From Zymoseptoria tritici IPO323 (lineage: Eukaryota > Ascomycota > Dothideomycetes > Mycosphaerellales > Mycosphaerellaceae): a stretch of DNA of 64,000 bases. The notes beneath the pieces are model-generated. The model was not told the DNA's origin, made no database searches, and saw only the letters and a program-made list of their open reading frames with translations. The stretch covers positions 620,001 to 684,000 of the forward strand of contig NC_018214.1 of assembly GCF_000219625.1 (NCBI RefSeq), given 5' to 3'. Made by a program: the position numbers and the translations under genes. This document shows, in pieces, positions 32,518 to 43,343 of the stretch (its first letter is position 1; each line of letters opens with the position of its first letter).

Positions 32518-32701
32518 TCGTCCATCTCGCTCCCGTCATCGTCGATGCTGTTGAATGTTCAGCAGAGATGTTGGTCGCATGGAGGGAGTGTGAGGTGGAT
32601 ACGGACGGAGCTGTTTCCGCTAGTTCTAGCGTCCTTCGCGTTGTACGCCTCCAGAATTCACTACGCATTCGCCTTCTTCTCATCACTCTGGCCAAATATT
32701 C
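32518..32701. promoter_or_regulatory. Compact bidirectional promoter, sea3 / sls1
   Basis: Only 184 bp separate the two start codons, so the genes share one nucleosome-sized promoter. No TATA box; the sequence is CpG-rich with CGTC/CATCGTCGATG words. Co-expression is possible but unproven. Confidence 0.5.
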
Positions 32702-35452
32702 ATGTCGTCCGGTGCCCTGCTCCGGCCATCAACATGCTTACGCTGCCAGCTCCGTGAGGTCATACTGCAAACAAGGACATCTCCGCGAACAACCTCGATC
32801 CATTATCATCAACAATGTCGGCCATTCTCCTCTCGAAGGCCGCTTGGCGAAGAGGCTACGACTGGCCTGGTCCGGAGGGTCGACCACAGTGAGGCAGGAC
32901 GGTCTCAACGCAGCCACATAAGAGTTGATGCATCCGGGGAAAGATATGTTGGAAAAGGCAAGAGGAGACAAAAGGTTGTGGTGGAGTCATTGCCTACCAA
33001 GTTCCTTGGGACAACACAGGCAGACTCGGGAGTGATTGTAATGCAAGATGCAAATGAGGAGGAATTGCCAAAGAACCCGGCATCCAAACACCTGGTGTTC
33101 AATCAGCCAGCCGGCGACGAAGAGAAGCTCAGCGCGCAGGACATCGAAAGCGAGGTCAAGGCGAAGAATGCTATTCCCAAGCAGGAGGATGTCTACGCTT
33201 CGATCGAAGCTTTACGAGTGGAGGTTGCAGCGGCCACGACGATCGTGGACAACGCAACATTCGAGGCTCTGAGGAAGAAATTGACGGACAGATATACCGC
33301 CGGCCAACTGTCAACATATCTGGTCCGTTCCCTCACTCCATCTACAACCACTAGAGGCAAACAGAAAGCATCATACGTCAAAAGCAAATTGCAGGAGCTC
33401 GGAAGCTCTCATTGGCGCGCTGGAAAGACGCCCATATCCCAGCGTCCCTCTGGAGTGCTGAAGAAAGCTCCGAGCAACAAGCAACAGTTTGCCGAGAAAA
33501 TCTTGCGTCTGAGCTGGTGGATGACGATCGAAACAGAAGAGAAAGAGATCGGAGAGATTGAATTGCATCTCCAACCTTGGCAGATGTCTCTGCTCTTCGA
33601 CCCTGTATCAGACAGTGACCGTCCTTACTACGAGAGGTTCATCGACTCGCACAGCCTCGTCTCGCAGACCTCTATCGAGCCACATCGACCTGCCAGCATC
33701 ATGAGGGTCACAGGCCGTCGCAGAGATGCCGAGGAAATTGTACGTCGAGTCAATCTTGAGCTGGTCAACGCTTCGCACCTCGAGTGGAATCTGAAGCCAC
33801 ATGTACCCTCACCGTCAGGAGCTGGTCAAGGCTGCGAGACGTCCTCTCACTTCCGACACGAGGACGTCAGATACGTTGCACGCCTTACCAGATCAGCCAT
33901 CATGTTCGGAGATGATGGCAAGGTGTCAATTCACAGCAGGATGCGAGACGACACGATCAACGCTCGACGGTTGCTCCTCTCACTGTTGCCAAACAAAAGT
34001 GCGACGACTGAAAGTGTGTCCATGGCTGTCGAAGAGGCTGTCATCTCCCACAGTCATGCTAAGAATGCTATTGTGGCCCTTCCTTCTGGTCCCGCTTCAT
34101 CTGGCCTTCAGCGACGCTATCACAATCTCGATCTCGTTCGGCAAGTCAAACCGGGTTCCGTCGATGGAGAGAAGAACGCATCGAACGAAGACATCCCAAA
34201 GGCGCTGCACTCCAGACTGGAGAAGGCCGTGATAAAAGTCGCTCAGGAATTGGATCAGATCAAGCGTGGAATATCTGATTATGAGGTCACAGCGAACTCA
34301 TACTGGCGTCGATCATCAGAAGTGTCACAACCAGATTGGAAAGTGCACTTCCGCCGCCTGCTGCAGGAAAAGGAATCATCGGCCTCGAATCCCAAAGAGT
34401 CACTAGAGACCACTCCTTCAAGGTCTACAGCTCCACATTCTCGACAACTCATCGTCCAAAGCACTGTCCCAGGCATCGAGACGGCGCTGTCGTACTTTTC
34501 TCCACTCGACGATGTCGACCCGAAGAAGTCATCCTCCACAAGCCTGCAATCTGACAACAATCGCCAACCCGAGAACAAAAAGCAAGCCCCTTTCATCATG
34601 GCCTACTTCACTCCCGCCGTCTCCAATCCTCACTCCTCTGCATCCCTTCCTTCCCTCGCCATGAGCTTCCACTTCAGACCCTCCCGCAGCGGCAGCACCG
34701 GCGATCAAGACCTTCATCTCACCAGCATGATCGCCACCACCTCCGAGCAGCAGCTGCGCGTGCCTCTCCCACTATTTAGCACGGACATCGTCTTCACTCG
34801 CAAGACTTTCCTGAAAGCTGTGGTCTACCAAGCGATGGCGGACAAGGCGATTCAGAATTTTGTGTGGAGGGTGCAGAGAAGCGTGCGGAGTAAAGAAGGG
34901 GTCTTGACTGCGCCGGCAGAGTTGACTGTACGACTACCGTACTGGCTCGTTGAGGGCAAGAAGCAGGGCAAAGGAACGCAGGATGAGAAGGAGGAAGTGC
35001 CGCCGGATATGCCGGTCAACTATATCTTCGAGCGGTTCGAGCAGATTCAGGCGATTCAATTCGTGCCTGGCAGGCCGGAAGGCAATTTGGAAGAAGTAGA
35101 TGAGGGCGTCAGGTCTGTTATGGAACACATGCTGCGCTCGAAGTCTCTGGCCCTGGACTATCGCGAAGTCGAAGGCGGCGCGATCTATGGCAACAGCACA
35201 ACGCTTTCGCTGCGTCCTTTGGAAAGGCGGGCGAAGCGGAAGGCTAAGGGGAGTGGTACCACGGACGCGGACGCCGCGCAATGGGACGTTCAGGATACAT
35301 CTGGAGCGCTTGGTGTTGGGTCGGAGCAGGAGGACCCGCTGCCGCATAACTTGCATCTGGTGGACGCTGCATTTAAGATGGCGCATGTGTTGACGAGGGC
35401 TAGTGCTGGGTCGTTGAAGCGGATGGGACAGCAGTCGAAGGAGAAACAATAG
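32702..35452 (+). CDS. sls1: Mitochondrial inner-membrane regulator SLS1 (916 aa)
   Basis: Intronless gene for the SLS1-type protein that in yeast sits on the matrix side of the inner membrane and couples mitochondrial transcription to translation. The N-terminus is an Arg/Ser/Thr-rich, acid-free presequence (about residues 1-45, including RPFSSRRPLGEE as likely processing area). Conserved blocks are TFEALRKKLTDRYTAGQLSTYL, the SWWMTIETEEKEIGEIEL domain and the VTGRRRDAEEIVRRVNLEL domain; the C-terminal half is typical of filamentous fungi, longer than the yeast protein. The C-terminus ends in a helical segment (MAHVLTRASAGSLKRMG). No convincing membrane span was found, so membrane attachment may be peripheral. 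Start is the first Met and gives a good targeting signal. Confidence 0.87.
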   Translation: MSSGALLRPSTCLRCQLREVILQTRTSPRTTSIHYHQQCRPFSSRRPLGEEATTGLVRRVDHSEAGRSQRSHIRVDASGERYVGKGKRRQKVVVESLPTKFLGTTQADSGVIVMQDANEEELPKNPASKHLVFNQPAGDEEKLSAQDIESEVKAKNAIPKQEDVYASIEALRVEVAAATTIVDNATFEALRKKLTDRYTAGQLSTYLVRSLTPSTTTRGKQKASYVKSKLQELGSSHWRAGKTPISQRPSGVLKKAPSNKQQFAEKILRLSWWMTIETEEKEIGEIELHLQPWQMSLLFDPVSDSDRPYYERFIDSHSLVSQTSIEPHRPASIMRVTGRRRDAEEIVRRVNLELVNASHLEWNLKPHVPSPSGAGQGCETSSHFRHEDVRYVARLTRSAIMFGDDGKVSIHSRMRDDTINARRLLLSLLPNKSATTESVSMAVEEAVISHSHAKNAIVALPSGPASSGLQRRYHNLDLVRQVKPGSVDGEKNASNEDIPKALHSRLEKAVIKVAQELDQIKRGISDYEVTANSYWRRSSEVSQPDWKVHFRRLLQEKESSASNPKESLETTPSRSTAPHSRQLIVQSTVPGIETALSYFSPLDDVDPKKSSSTSLQSDNNRQPENKKQAPFIMAYFTPAVSNPHSSASLPSLAMSFHFRPSRSGSTGDQDLHLTSMIATTSEQQLRVPLPLFSTDIVFTRKTFLKAVVYQAMADKAIQNFVWRVQRSVRSKEGVLTAPAELTVRLPYWLVEGKKQGKGTQDEKEEVPPDMPVNYIFERFEQIQAIQFVPGRPEGNLEEVDEGVRSVMEHMLRSKSLALDYREVEGGAIYGNSTTLSLRPLERRAKRKAKGSGTTDADAAQWDVQDTSGALGVGSEQEDPLPHNLHLVDAAFKMAHVLTRASAGSLKRMGQQSKEKQ

Positions 35453-37094
35453 GCAAAGCTTGTGCGTACTGCACGAGAAGTATACGAAAACCTCAACTCC
35501 CCATTTGCATTCCTGTCATATGCTATTTGCTTCTGCTCACCCGCGGACTCGGGCGCTCTTAGAGTTTCCACTCGGTACTGACGTTCAGCAGGCTGTGCCA
35601 TGCGGGCCTGACGATGAGATGTTGCACGGCGTTTATCGGGGAGGGTGGTTGATGGGTCACGACAGGATGAGTTGAGCGTACAGTCAGGTTCGCGGAGGCT
35701 GTGCTGATGGGTACGACATCAGAGCGGCGAACTCCGGGTATTGTTATTGTGACGAGGCATTGCGTTGTTCGATGGGGAGACAGATCGCTCGACGTCGAGG
35801 TATATTGTCGTCTAGTCTTCCCTTCTGGCTGTTGGGAGAGGATGACACGACGTCCAGGAAACTTCAGGCAGTACTCATCTCCTGACAGCTGAAAGCTCTC
35901 GACCTGTCGATCCCCCGATGTCGTGCGCAAGATGTCTTTCCTCCGTCCCTTTTACATGTGATTCTGCGAGTTGTCCTGTCGCCGGACGTCAGAGCGATTC
36001 CGAGATGCACACCTTCGTGACAGCATTCTTGCTCTCATGCTGTATGTGCTGTCGTGGTTGAATGTTGAGCGCTTCACAGCAGACAACTCAATCGACATCG
36101 AGAAGGGGACTTTGAGGATGATGAGCAGTTGCATATACCTTACGTCTGGAGCTTTGAGGCTTACGTCTGGAGCTTTGAGGGCTGCCGGACGCAGCCGAGA
36201 GTTTGGATGTCCCGACCATGTGGCGATTTGCAAGCTAGCATCTGAACACGATGCAGTAGTAGCAGAGTAGCGTGTCGCCTTGCTATTTGTGGATCGACTC
36301 GTGTTGGGCAGAATAGCTTACACCTCATCGAGGATTGTGTCGACGATGATGGCTGCCGTTGAGTCGGTCGGGCATATCGACGTACACTTTCATGTGTTTT
36401 GATGGGTTGTCAGATGAAGACTGTAGGCAATGTAGGTCACAGTGGCGGTGAATGAGCAGGCCTGTCCAATTGCCAGCTTTGGCAGAGTGGTGAGGCCTGC
36501 ATGTCACTTTGTACCTACTGCCGCAAGGGTGTACAACCAGCGCAAGGCACACTGCGGGGCGAGTGACCAATGCCCGATGTTTGCTGAGGTGCGCTGTGTG
36601 ATGCCTCACCTTCACACTTTCACCAGACATTTATCCCTCGACAATGACCTAGGAAGTAGTCAGCATATTGGTCTGCTGCGCCGAGTCCGTCAAATACCTA
36701 CTTGCTCTAGTTGCTCCTCCATCATCGGTGCCGCCCTATCCGCTCGCGAGTTGACGCAACAGTGCAGAGTGTTCCGGACTGTCTGCACGCAGGGCGCCCC
36801 GCCGGCCGCAGCAGCTAGTCTCTCCGTCGAATCCCACCCAAGCCCGTTTCTCTTACGGTATTCACGCTGCAAAGCAGATGCATTCAAGGGACCAAGGGAC
36901 CGCGCGTTGAACATGTGGAGTGCTCGAGGATGATGTGAGAAGTCAGCATCACGTCTCCACTCTTCTGATTCTTCTCCTTCTTGAAGACACCTCACGCGAC
37001 CACCTTTTACCCTTCTTACTACTACTACCAACACACTCACTCACTCTCCCTCACGGCCTACCGTCTCTCTCTTCTCCCTATGCATCGACGCTAG
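35453..37094. other. Intergenic, no convincing gene
   Basis: 1.64 kb between two plus-strand genes. It contains a perfect 21-bp tandem duplication and, from about 36940, a pyrimidine-rich leader directly before the next start codon. Frames of 90-160 codons on both strands overlap one another and lack family features. Confidence 0.45.
36139..36180 (+). repeat. Perfect 21-bp direct repeat, two copies
   Basis: CTTACGTCTGGAGCTTTGAG plus G occurs at 36139..36159 and again at 36160..36180 without a mismatch, indicating a recent duplication. No gene overlaps it. Confidence 0.9.
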
Positions 37095-40067
37095 ATGGCG
37101 CCCTATCACGAATCCTACGACTCACGACCACGACCCTCACGCCATACCGACTCCTACCCTTCCTCTTCATCATCCTCATCAACATCATCTCGAGACCCTT
37201 ATCAACCACCGCGGGGCACAGCGGGGTATGACCCTCGCAACCTCACTCCCAACTTCGACGATCGGTCTCGGAACCTGAACCGTCCACCTCCCGAACGACA
37301 CCTCACAGACCGCTACGATCCTCGATACCACCATCCTCCACCACCGCCTTCCTCCAACGCGAGAAGGTCATCCCGCCCGCCGCCGCCACGTTCACCGGTC
37401 AGGAAGCGAAGGTCTTGGCCGCCTCAGCCTTGCGTAGAAGATGAAGTCACAGCCTTACGCAAGGAGGCCGACTCCCAGCGACGGTTGAGAGAAGCCAGTA
37501 AAGATGAAGTCCCTGCAAGAGGAGATGTCGACCAGGAACCTTTGATCATGGAGACGGAGTTGTCGAACATGTACGAGCGGAGATTTGTGCTGTCGGAGTC
37601 GAGCAGTAATGGGATACCCACGCCGCCCACGAGTGATGATGAGAAAGTGCGGAAGGCGAGTCGGAGACCGTCGAGGTTGGATATTAAGGATACGAGGCCT
37701 GTGCCGGAGGTTGCTGGGAGGACGTCCTCGCCGTACGCGTACACGAAGCCGACGCTGTTGAAGAAGGAGTCGAGCATCACTAGCGAGAGGTTCTTGTCGC
37801 CGGAGAGTATGACGCCGCCGTCGCCGGCGTTGAACAGTTCTAGGAGTTCGAGATATCCGAGTGGTGCGCAGCCGGGGTCGCCTCGACGGGATTCTGGACG
37901 TTTCAGCAGAGGAAAGGACTACTTTGGATCTGGTAGGGTACCGGATGAGAGCGCGATTGATGATGCGGAGAGTGAGACCAAGACGCGTTTCGTGGCTGGA
38001 AAGAGATTCACCGAATCTCCTTTGGCTGCAAGTCCGAGTACAGCTGCTTTTGACTTTGCGCCACCTCCTGCGAATGCACCGCCGATACGAAGGGCGAATC
38101 TGGATGCGAGACGCTATACGGATACCCAGAATACGTTGCCTACAGCTGGGAGGTTGAATGTGGAGAAGAATCGACGACCGACTCCTTTGATGGCTGCGAC
38201 ATCGCTGAGTGATGCCCATGACACGGCAATGGGCTCTTCTCTGGATCCAAGGACCGCAATCTCGAAGAATCGCTCTCGCGAAGGCAGCTGCTCTTCTCCA
38301 AGAGGTCTTTCGCCGACAGGCTCTGGCAGGAACAGGGGACAGTCTCCCGCACGCTCTTCGAGGATGAGCTCCGATCACTCAGCAGACGGAAGTGTATTGG
38401 GCTCGAGGCCACACTCTGCGTCAAGCTCGCGTCCATCATCGCCGTCGCCGCGCACTTCCAAATACTCTCCCAACTCACCACATCTGCCCAAGACCGATCT
38501 GGATTGGAGTGCATTATTAGCGGCGAATGCTCTGCGAAAGAGCAAGCCTCGCTCTCGCCTTTCTGCAACGGTGCCGCAGGTCGGTAATGCCGATGGCAAT
38601 CGACGTTACTCTTCAGAGCGTCCTCCGCGACCAGCGAACAGTCTGCCATATCCAGAAGACAGTAGTCTAATGGGTTCAACGATCGGAATGCCGACGGAGC
38701 AGGAGCACGCTTACTATCCCAAGCCGAAAGATACCTTGGCGCCGCCGTCACAATACGGACCTACAAGGAGCTCGCCAAAGTCCGCTTCTTTGTCCAGCAG
38801 TCCTTCATCAAACTCGTACATGTCTGCCATGCCTCATCGACCGTCACTCGTCCGAGGTCATTCGATGAACACCATGCCTTCCGTCGAAACTCGCCCGTCC
38901 GACTCTCGTCCGCGGCAAACGGAAGCCAAGCGTGAGTCTTTTGCTAGCTCCTCTCAAGCTAAGAAGGACCTCGCTCTCCTCATGAAAAAGGGTCTCCCGC
39001 CTTGTCCACGCACGGATCCCATTGCCGGTCTCGATGACTGGTACACAATAACAAACTCACCAACCATCGACTTCTGCCCAGATTGCATCTCCACACTCTT
39101 CGAGCGGACTTTCTTCCGCCCTCTTTTTCGCCGCTCGCTCCCTCGCAACCTCTCAACCAAGGTCCAGTGCGCATTTGGCTCCCCATGGATCCGTCTCGCC
39201 TGGCTTCTCACCCTCCAGCAACAGCGCGCAGATCTCAACCTCCTCAAAGACGTCGCTGAAGTCGAAGCCACTTCCGACCCTTGTCCAGGTAACATGCCGA
39301 CCTCCCAATCCTGGTACGGCCTCCGCGACCCCGATGGCCTCTTCGTCCGCGACTTCCACATCTGCTACGGCGACGTCCGCAAAATCGAACGTCTCCTCCC
39401 CACCCTCGCAGGCCTCTTCGTACGTCTTCCCAACCGCGCATCCCACGAGCCTCGCCTTTGCGCAATGCGTGTCGAATCCACCCGCTTCTCCGCCTACCTC
39501 GACGCCCTCGTCAACACTCACGAAGCCGCCCTTTCCTCCCGCAAAGGCGCCGACTCCATGCCCTTGATCGACCTCGTCGAACGCCGCACTCGTTTACGAG
39601 AATGCACCCGCGATAATATGCTGCTCGGCGCTCTCTGGCATACACACCCAGACATCCCCTCCCTAACCATCTGCGAAGACTGTTTCGAAGAAGTCGTCGA
39701 GCCGGTCATCAAGTCCGCCCTCGCCCAGCCTTCTACATCCAACTCTTTCGTCCGAAAATTCAACCGCTGTTTAGGACCGGTGTACAATGAAGGACCGGGA
39801 TCTTCATGCCAATTGTACTCCCACCGCATGCGGAGGTGCTTTGCGAGGAGTGTGGAGGATGGAGATGGAGGGAGGTACTTGAAACGGAAGGTGAGGGAGA
39901 GGAAGGAGGCGGAATTGTGGTTGCAGGAGAAGTATAGGGAGGTTGTGAGGAGGTGGAAGAGGGCGGAGAGTGAGGCTGGAGGGGGAGAGGTGGGGAGGGA
40001 GGTGGAGGAACGGGCGGAGAGGGAGTTGGAACGAATTTCGAGGGAGTGGAAGGGGAAGTGGGAGTAA
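37095..40067 (+). CDS. Uncharacterised fungal protein with Cys-rich C-terminal domain (990 aa)
   Basis: Intronless. Residues 1-640 are disordered, Ser/Pro/Arg-rich, with serine runs and many RxxS sites that would suit basophilic kinases. From about residue 640 a folded domain begins: GLPPCPRTDPIAGLDDWYTI, FCPDCISTLFERTFF, CAFGSPWIRLAWLLT, WYGLRDPDGLFVRDFHICYG, then RLRECTRDNMLLGALWHTH and ICEDCFEEVVEPVIKSAL, followed by CLGPVYNEGPGSSCQLYS. Regularly spaced CxxC/CxxxC pairs suggest two zinc-binding lobes. The last 70 residues form a charged coiled coil (RKVRERKEAELWLQEKYREV). Similar domain-tail proteins occur across filamentous ascomycetes as hypotheticals; I know no assigned function. The gene has a long pyrimidine-rich leader. 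The start follows the leader directly and no upstream in-frame Met is present. Confidence 0.85.
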   Translation: MAPYHESYDSRPRPSRHTDSYPSSSSSSSTSSRDPYQPPRGTAGYDPRNLTPNFDDRSRNLNRPPPERHLTDRYDPRYHHPPPPPSSNARRSSRPPPPRSPVRKRRSWPPQPCVEDEVTALRKEADSQRRLREASKDEVPARGDVDQEPLIMETELSNMYERRFVLSESSSNGIPTPPTSDDEKVRKASRRPSRLDIKDTRPVPEVAGRTSSPYAYTKPTLLKKESSITSERFLSPESMTPPSPALNSSRSSRYPSGAQPGSPRRDSGRFSRGKDYFGSGRVPDESAIDDAESETKTRFVAGKRFTESPLAASPSTAAFDFAPPPANAPPIRRANLDARRYTDTQNTLPTAGRLNVEKNRRPTPLMAATSLSDAHDTAMGSSLDPRTAISKNRSREGSCSSPRGLSPTGSGRNRGQSPARSSRMSSDHSADGSVLGSRPHSASSSRPSSPSPRTSKYSPNSPHLPKTDLDWSALLAANALRKSKPRSRLSATVPQVGNADGNRRYSSERPPRPANSLPYPEDSSLMGSTIGMPTEQEHAYYPKPKDTLAPPSQYGPTRSSPKSASLSSSPSSNSYMSAMPHRPSLVRGHSMNTMPSVETRPSDSRPRQTEAKRESFASSSQAKKDLALLMKKGLPPCPRTDPIAGLDDWYTITNSPTIDFCPDCISTLFERTFFRPLFRRSLPRNLSTKVQCAFGSPWIRLAWLLTLQQQRADLNLLKDVAEVEATSDPCPGNMPTSQSWYGLRDPDGLFVRDFHICYGDVRKIERLLPTLAGLFVRLPNRASHEPRLCAMRVESTRFSAYLDALVNTHEAALSSRKGADSMPLIDLVERRTRLRECTRDNMLLGALWHTHPDIPSLTICEDCFEEVVEPVIKSALAQPSTSNSFVRKFNRCLGPVYNEGPGSSCQLYSHRMRRCFARSVEDGDGGRYLKRKVRERKEAELWLQEKYREVVRRWKRAESEAGGGEVGREVEERAERELERISREWKGKWE

Positions 40068-40741
40068 GGAACAAGGTCTGGGTAAGCAGTTTGGGAGAGA
40101 GATTAGAATATTGGATGGAGACATGGAAAAGGGGTTGGATTGGGACGATTCGGATGCGAAACGTGGGAACGAAGGACATGATGCATTTTAATGATACGCT
40201 GAGATGATGAATGAATGAATGCATGCATGTATATGAACTACGATCACCGCGCTACTCTCTTCACAATACGCTCGAGCTTCCTTCACCTTTCACCTCCTTA
40301 CCTTGCAGATGACATGGCATGGCCTAAGCCACTTCAGCGTCAGGCCATGAATAGATTTCAACTTTAGCGCGGAGCTTTGAGCAAATGCTCGATCTGACGG
40401 CTCGTGTTGGAATAACGGCTTGTAAAGGACTGATGATTCATGCAGGACAAAAATCGAACACGGTGCGTGCTGCTACATGCATTGGCGCTTTTGAGGTTTG
40501 ATGCGGGCTTACAGAGGACGGACGGGCGGGTTTGACGAGAGGGGCTTGTTATGTTGCAATAACAGTGCTGTGTTACGCAGCTCTGTAGGTGCGGAATGCC
40601 GGACGGCGGCAGCGTGATGGGGTATCTTTCTCTTCTTCTCCAAAGATAGCAACTCGATTGAAAACCCCTAGACGCCACCCTTTTCCCAACCGTGAATCAA
40701 ATGGTATACCACCCCAAACCCCCAACCCCCACACCCCAACA
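40068..40741. other. Convergent intergenic region, no gene seen
   Basis: 674 bp between tail-to-tail genes. Small frames on both strands lack coding features. A C-rich tract of ACCCCCAAACCCCC type at about 40705-40735 abuts the next stop codon. Confidence 0.45.
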
Positions 40742-42126
40742 CTACCTCGCAGTCTCACTCCCCTCACACCCCACAACCGTCTCAACAGTCCTCTCATCCA
40801 CCGTCGCCGTCACAGTCCTCGTGGTCGTCGGATCCGACTCCGTGACAACAGACGTATCCGTCCCGCTCGTCACAACCGTGGATCGCGTGTCAATCGCGGT
40901 CGAAGTCACGGTAATGGTAGCGGTGTTGTCGCCGTTGCTGAAGGTGAAGTCCGGAGCGCCGAAGTTGGAAGCGAGAGCATCGGTTGCGGTGGTTTGGCGG
41001 GCGGAGAGTGCTGCTGCTGCTGCTGACGTCTTTGCTGCTTTGGCGCAGTCGGTTATGAAGACTGTTTTGATGTTTTTTTGGGGGGTTGGGGACGGGGTTT
41101 GGGGGTTGGTGCAGCTTGTTGAGGAGGAGAAGGGGTTGGAGTCGGTTGGGTAGGTTGGAGCGGTAGGTGTGCCGGAGATGGTGGTGCTTGAGGAATCATC
41201 GGTAGCGCTGGAGGAGGTATTCGAGGAGTCCGTGGCGGAGGTGGTGCTCGAGAGATCCGTGGCAGAAGTGATGCTTGAGGAGTCCGTGGCGGAGGTTGAG
41301 TTGGGATCTGCGGTCGCTGTGCCGGTGTTCGTGGCAGAGGTGCTGGTAGAGCAGCTGATGTATGTCGTCGATGAGGCATCAGAGAGAGTTGTGGTGCTGG
41401 TGCTCGTTGCTTCGTCGGTGAAGATGTATCTCGTGGACGTCACGGTCGTCGAGCCCACGGTCGAGCCAGGGACAAACACAGTGTTCGTAGCGGTCACGGT
41501 GTCGGCGAGGATTGTGGAATCGGCGACAAGGAAGCCATACGAGGCATCCGTAAAGAAAATTCCATCCGACTTTTCGAAGGCTATGGTAACGACACCCGGG
41601 GCGATAGACGTGTTCGGGATCGAGCAGGTGAGTTGGTTGGTTGCTGTAGGATAGACCACGGGGTCCACTCCGGATGATTCCGGTGGTGGCAGCATACCGT
41701 TGTTGAACGGAGCACACGTAACCACACTTGTACTCGCAGCACCTCCCGCGTCAATGACGGGAAAAGTGAGCACGGGCTGAACGTCAATATAGTCCGCTGG
41801 GAGATGTGTCATTACAGGTCTGAGCTCTCGTTGCAAGGAGAAACTGCGTCGTACTGTCTGTGACGCCGAAGAAGAAGGAAGGCTGGTGAAAAGTACGAGA
41901 GGGCGGCGATCACGCCAAAGGAAAGCATGTTGGCCGGACTGAATCCGTACGAGGTGAGGAACACAGGTACGACGCCGTCTTGCAGGAGCACGGCGCCTCC
42001 GACGTCCATGGACTCGAACGAAACTGACGATGCCGCGAGACCCATGTTGGAAAGGAATGAGTGAGGTGCTGAAACGAGTGAAAGAAGTAAAGCGTTCGTG
42101 ATGAGGATAAAAATCAGGTTGAACAA
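40742..42126 (-). CDS. Secreted-type Ser/Thr-rich protein, paralogue A (435 aa)
   Basis: Minus-strand exons 41897..42126 and 40742..41819, total 1308 nt; the 77-bp intron has GTACTT and CTCAG ends. The N-terminus MFNLIFILITNALLLSLVSA is a clear signal peptide. A small domain follows (SVSFESMDVGGAVLL, FLTSYGFSPANMLSFGVIAA, NQLTCSIPNTSIAPGVVTI), then a mucin-like tract of STTSATDSS-type repeats, predicted O-glycosylated, a KTVFITDCAKAAK block and a C-terminal FGAPDFTFSNGDNTATITV domain. No GPI or membrane signal at the C-terminus (ends GCEGSETAR). The neighbour at 43344-45341 is a diverged tandem copy. Family unknown; a wall-associated or secreted surface protein is the likeliest role (inference). 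Confidence 0.8.
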
Positions 42127-43343
42127 GAGAGCAAAGGGGTACCGCCACGGTATGGAGCCTCCTTGAGTTCCGTATTTTGTCTTGCTTTCATCTCAATCCT
42201 CGGAAGCGCGAAGCCGTTCTAACAGAAATGAGTGGCTTCACGGCCCCGAGGAACGCCACTCCCAGACGCCATGAAGCATATTGCGCGATCCTAGGGCTGA
42301 CCTCCTCGTCAGTGTAGCTTGGTAGGTAGCTCAATTATTTTCAAGCAACAAGGCGGCTGAATTGAATTCGACCTGGGACAAGGTGCTGCGAGTTCCGTAC
42401 TCTGTCGCAGTGCGCCGACGGAGGCCAGTCCGGTCATGAATGCTGGCAGAACTTTTCCTTTGAGCATTGGGGTCGCAAGATGCATCTGATCTATAACTTG
42501 CTGAACATTCTAACGGCTTGTTCCCGATGGCAGCCTTGATACCGCGTTGGCAGCAGCGTTAGAGATAGCGCATCGCTCAGACTCGGAAGTAAACATCACG
42601 AAAAGGAGGTTTGGAGCAGCTGATGAGGAGAGGTGGTTCCTCGATCTGTTGTGGTACGCTGCTGACGGTTGGTAGCGAGTCGATACGATCTTGCCAGAAA
42701 GGACTGTAAGCCGCAAGGCACCGTAAGGGCGGGCGCCTCTATGGGCGCGAACGTGGCCGTACTGCTTGGTGAGACAGGACTCAGCCTTTCAAGAGACAAG
42801 CTTGCGAAGCTCAGCTGAGCGACACCCCAAAGGAGGCAGGTGTGGTCACTAGCCGGAACTTACTCCTCCGCTTCTCCGCTTCCGACAAACTCGTGGCGCG
42901 CTTGCTCGCGTGGTAGCCAACCATGGAATACGAGGCGTCTGGCTGAGATTGCGATGCGAACGCAAGCTGGATGGCATCAGCTGATATTGAAGCGGTCGAC
43001 TCAACGGAATCCAGGACAGTGTCAGGCGGCGCCCATGAAGTGAGGCCCAATCTGGAATGCATGGCCCAAGACGTGATTGCTGGTTGTTCATCCTGGGTCA
43101 GAAGGAAGGAGAAAAGAAGTACTTCCAAGTTTGGAGGAACCTAGGTTTGGAGGAACCGAGGTCATGACTAAGCATATCCTTATCCTGCCTCAGGCACCCA
43201 CGAAATCACCAACTCCTGAAAACGAAAATGAACGGAAATTCCAAGCCATGAACGCTCGCAAAGGCCCATCGTTCCTGTCCTCGGACACCTCTCTCTCTCC
43301 CGACTCTTAACCGAGCCCCGCAAGGAAAAATCCGCATGCAAGT
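42127..43343. other. Intergenic between paralogues, no convincing gene
   Basis: 1.2 kb between the tandem paralogues. A 105-codon minus frame (42811..43128) has somewhat protein-like composition (SADAIQLAFASQSQPDASYS) but no start context, intron partner or recognised family. A short direct repeat of TTTGGAGGAACC occurs at about 43131-43156. Confidence 0.4.

Noticed and set aside
42811..43128. 105-codon minus-strand frame between the secreted paralogues
   Set aside because: No resemblance to either paralogue, so not a relic of the duplication, and no independent coding evidence.
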